From Deltaproteobacteria bacterium (GTDB taxonomy: Bacteria; Desulfobacterota; DSM-4660; Desulfatiglandales; HGW-15): a DNA stretch of 14,471 bases. Made by a program: the position numbers and the translations under genes. Below are positions 12,848-14,471 of this stretch, piece after piece. The notes under the pieces were generated by a model that saw only the letters and a program-made list of their open reading frames with translations, searched no databases and had not been told where the DNA came from. The number at the start of each line of letters is the position of its first letter. Position 1 is the first letter of the stretch. Where the stretch lies: NCBI GenBank assembly GCA_016932235.1, contig JAFGDF010000120.1:1-14471 (forward strand), written 5' to 3'.

Positions 12848-13087
12848 TCAAGGGGTCACAACTCTTAACACAGGTTGTCGCCCTTTTATTTTTTGCAAGT
12901 GTGATAAATTTGTGATAATCGGTTTTTTGACTTCATCCAGCTTTTCTACGGAAGCTCTCAGTGTTTCAGTGTGGTGGTGTGCGTATCGCCGAACCATCGT
13001 TACCGTTTTCCACCTTCCCAGTTTCTGAACCGTATAGAGATCCACGCCGTTCTGTCTAAGCCACATTGCAAAGGTATGCGCTGAGGG
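12848..13087 (-). pseudogene. int: Truncated tyrosine recombinase (integrase) C-terminus
   Basis: On the minus strand the frame gives HTFAMWLRQNGVDLYTVQKL, then GRWKTVTMVRRYAHH and TLRASVEKLDEV. This is the C-terminal end of a phage-type integrase, with the nucleophile Tyr in RRYAHH and the Trp that often replaces the last catalytic His. The match breaks immediately before HTF, where the conserved LR of HxLRHTF should be (here SA). About 300 N-terminal residues, including the other catalytic Arg, Lys and HxxR residues, are absent. The frame runs on to 13237 into unrelated sequence rich in Ser. The remnant lies 7 bases from the tRNA-Leu half, so it was probably the integrase of an element using that site. 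Confidence 0.85.
12850..12894 (+). terminator. Terminator downstream of the tRNA-Leu end
   Basis: AAGGG/CCCTT and ACAAC/GTTGT stems are separated by a small asymmetric internal loop and followed by TTTTATTTTTT. It fits the usual tRNA terminator. It also overlaps the end of the integrase remnant on the other strand. Confidence 0.65.
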
Positions 13088-13090
13088 TCT

Positions 13091-13183
13091 GGAAAGGGAA
13101 ACAGAAGGAGCATGATATGGAGAAGGTCGCCCATTACGCCGAGATGAACTGGACGATGAGTAATGGGATAGGCGGGGAGATTT
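13091..13183 (+). pseudogene. Possible leader and first codons of a lost gene
   Basis: GAAGGAGCATGAT is followed by ATG 13117 and a 22-codon frame (MEKVAHYAEMNWTMSNGIG, then GEI) that stops at 13183. The stretch 13091-13113 is nearly identical to the leader of the NERD-helicase gene at 10279-10300 (one inserted base). It begins exactly where the integrase homology ends, so this may be the 5' end of another gene joined by a deletion. Confidence 0.35.
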
Positions 13184-13336
13184 GAAGATGATAAAATAAA
13201 TTTTCATCTCAACGAACAGTGCAGTGTAGCCCGCCACCTAACAACAAGGTTCCTGTAATTTTAGGGCTTTGCCTTGATGTCGAGCAATTTTTCGCTGCTT
13301 ATTGCATTAATGTGAACGTGCTTTTCCGCATAGTCG

Positions 13337-13492
13337 TTAAGATGGGTTGATTAAAGACACAAATGTTTTTAAATCCTCATTTGTCTTAAGAGCGGAGGGC
13401 TGAAACTTTTGGTTCAGAAGAAGGCCCTGCACGGATAACTGGTCAAGTTGAGCATCTGATTTCATCACCGCAGTAATCCCATTCTTATCCAT
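13337..13492 (-). CDS. Doubtful short ORF, possibly a gene 3' remnant (51 aa)
   Basis: From ATG 13492 the frame gives 51 residues (starts MDKNGITAVMKSDAQLDQLS, ends LKTFVSLINPS). The same frame stays open for about 24 more codons upstream, to 13567, without a start (residues CRAWVSLSKGNAFPSQG just before the Met). This suggests the tail of a longer lost gene. AGGGA touches the ATG, so the ribosome site is poor. I recognise no family. Confidence 0.3.
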   Translation of the reverse strand: MDKNGITAVMKSDAQLDQLSVQGLLLNQKFQPSALKTNEDLKTFVSLINPS

Positions 13493-13569
13493 TCCCTGAG
13501 ATGGAAAAGCGTTGCCTTTAGAAAGGGATACCCAGGCCCGACAGCCACTGGGAAGAGCTCCGTGTCATG

Positions 13570-13668
13570 GACGGACTTGACCCGGACCCGGAACCCGGTT
13601 TTTTCAATAGGTTGCACATCTGGATGCCCCGGCTTACAAATTGCCAGGGCAGGCTTATCAAGTCCGTC
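13570..13668. repeat. 11-bp inverted repeat bounding about 100 bp
   Basis: GACGGACTTGA (13570-13580) is repeated inverted as TCAAGTCCGTC (13658-13668). Inside lies a further TGCCC/GGGCA pair (13625-13629 and about 13646-13650). It could be a miniature transposable element or a structured RNA. No target-site duplication is obvious. Confidence 0.35.
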
Positions 13669-13788
13669 ATGGCTTAAATAATAATCATGCTTTTTCTATT
13701 AAGACACAGTCTCCTGTGCAGGAATGACGGGCTATATAGAATCAAGGGTCACATACACCAGCACGAAAATAAATTCTAATATTAGTCT

Positions 13789-14211
13789 TCATTTTTTCAT
13801 AATACTAAACTGAAAAACAGGTCTGTCTATCCTAGTAAATCCTGCCGGGCCATGTTGCAGTCCCTTGGGGATAAAGATGATGCAGCTTTTAGTGATTACA
13901 TGTTTCTCATCACCTAACCAGAACTCACATTCTGCACCTAAATCATAGGAGTCTTCCGGATTGCTGCCAAACATGGCTAACACTTCGTCAAAGTCATGTG
14001 TATGCGGTTTCAGCTGTCTCTCAGCTCCAGTAAGATCCTCGCTGGGGAAAAACCAGTTAGTGGACACAGGAAAGGCATCTTTTATGACAGAGTCATTTAA
14101 GTTCAATATATTCAAGAATTCTCCCGGTCTATATGTTGGTTCATAGGAAGAGTCAATCACTTTGGGTTTTAGCTCGGTGACAATATATTTCCCGTATTTT
14201 GTTGTATTCAT
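13789..14211 (-). CDS. Cupin-domain protein, 140 aa
   Basis: The central motif KPHTHDFDEVLAMFGSNPED (about residues 68-87) supplies the two His and the Glu of cupin motif 1. The later IIFIPKGLQHGP (about 110-121) supplies the His of motif 2, so a metal-binding beta-barrel is likely. The N-terminal 60 residues (with YRPGEFLNILNLND) are an extension seen in cupins of anaerobes. The substrate cannot be read from the sequence. GAAGGGA lies about 8 bases before ATG 14211. The gene runs in the same direction as the partial gene at the right edge, 157 bases downstream of its stop, and belongs to the flanking sequence rather than the mobile cargo. Confidence 0.75.
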   Translation of the reverse strand: MNTTKYGKYIVTELKPKVIDSSYEPTYRPGEFLNILNLNDSVIKDAFPVSTNWFFPSEDLTGAERQLKPHTHDFDEVLAMFGSNPEDSYDLGAECEFWLGDEKHVITKSCIIFIPKGLQHGPAGFTRIDRPVFQFSIMKK

Positions 14212-14368
14212 GTTCTGTTCCCTTCTTATCTATTTAAGATTAATATAAAGCAATTATCCTTAGTAACGATAAGGCTTTTCGGGCATCTACGTCTCAAATA
14301 TAGCACCTAAAACCTATTACTTTTTATCATCACCATAATGTTGTCTGACAGCCCGCCAGATATGCCCC

Positions 14369-14471
14369 TTATTGCTTCCATGTACCATAGGCTATCGGTG
14401 GTCTCCTGAACTCTTCAGGATATCTAAACTTCATATTGGCTAAATGTACCATCTGCCTGCCCAGGTTATGA
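14369..14471 (-). CDS. C-terminal end of an unidentified protein (partial)
   Basis: The minus-strand frame entering from the right edge reads HNLGRQMVHLANMKFRYPEE, then FRRPPIAYGTWKQ and TAA at 14369-14371. The composition looks like genuine protein and the stop is followed by an intergenic gap before the cupin gene. Only 33 residues are visible, too few to name a family. Confidence 0.5.
   Translation of the reverse strand, partial: HNLGRQMVHLANMKFRYPEEFRRPPIAYGTWKQ

Larger units (their letters stand above)
13238..13788. other. Degenerate intergenic stretch with gene remnants
   Basis: Apart from the possible ORF at 13337-13492 and the long-range inverted repeat at 13570-13668, I see no gene. 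The segment 13581-13606 has three close copies of ACCCGG. The T6 run that follows (about 13601-13606) lacks a clear stem. Confidence 0.45.

Noticed and set aside
13088..13237. N-terminal 50 residues of the frame carrying the integrase end
   Set aside because: The Ser/Arg-rich sequence has no integrase similarity. It is read-through into the joined sequence, not a real start.

Overview
The window looks like the distal end of an integrative mobile element in a bacterial chromosome. Standard code, strong AGGAGG-type ribosome sites, intrinsic terminators and a CCA-encoding tRNA-Leu end are all visible. The protein families (RadC-like JAB protein, DUF932, DUF2958, Cas4-like Fe-S nuclease, annealing protein) and the flanking cupin suggest an anaerobic Gram-negative such as a member of the Desulfobacterota. 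That taxonomic guess is an inference with modest confidence.

Layout. (1) 1-1000: a broken or partial reading frame at the left edge, a very acidic small protein (minus strand) and a small two-helix membrane protein (plus strand) with its terminator. (2) 1000-6488: a minus-strand array of DNA-maintenance genes. In order of transcription they are a Cys-rich protein, a putative single-strand annealing protein, a Cas4/RecB-like Fe-S nuclease, DUF2958, a zinc ribbon, a small helix protein with four cysteines, an unknown protein, a 30-residue leader-like ORF overlapping DUF932, DUF932, a RadC-like JAB protein and a SLOG-fold protein. A GC-rich hairpin followed in most cases by a T-run lies just upstream of six of these genes. 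(3) 6489-7251: an AT-rich stretch with an 18-bp perfect palindrome and no convincing gene. (4) 7252-7987: two unknown minus-strand genes, the second with about 10 percent tryptophan. (5) 8207-12096: a plus-strand pair with a near-consensus sigma-70 promoter. It encodes a 632-residue protein with a NERD-like but catalytically degenerate N-terminus, and a 596-residue NERD nuclease-UvrD helicase fusion. The two N-termini are collinear over about 200 residues. (6) 12097-12785: AT-rich and largely empty. (7) 12786-13090: the 3' half of a tRNA-Leu(CAA), its terminator, and the truncated C-terminus of a tyrosine recombinase. (8) 13091-14471: fragments, a cupin gene and the end of another gene, probably the older flanking sequence.

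How it fits together. The minus-strand array resembles a mobile element's recombination and anti-host kit: exonuclease plus annealing protein, with RadC and DUF932 companions. The NERD pair looks like cargo and is the best candidate for an undescribed conflict (defence) system: an active nuclease-helicase paired with a dead paralogue that carries an extra C-terminal domain. The tRNA half-copy next to the broken integrase suggests serial insertion at one tRNA-Leu gene. On that reading the 1-12785 element entered upstream of an older element whose integrase has since decayed. The hairpins before each array gene suggest control by antitermination or attenuation.
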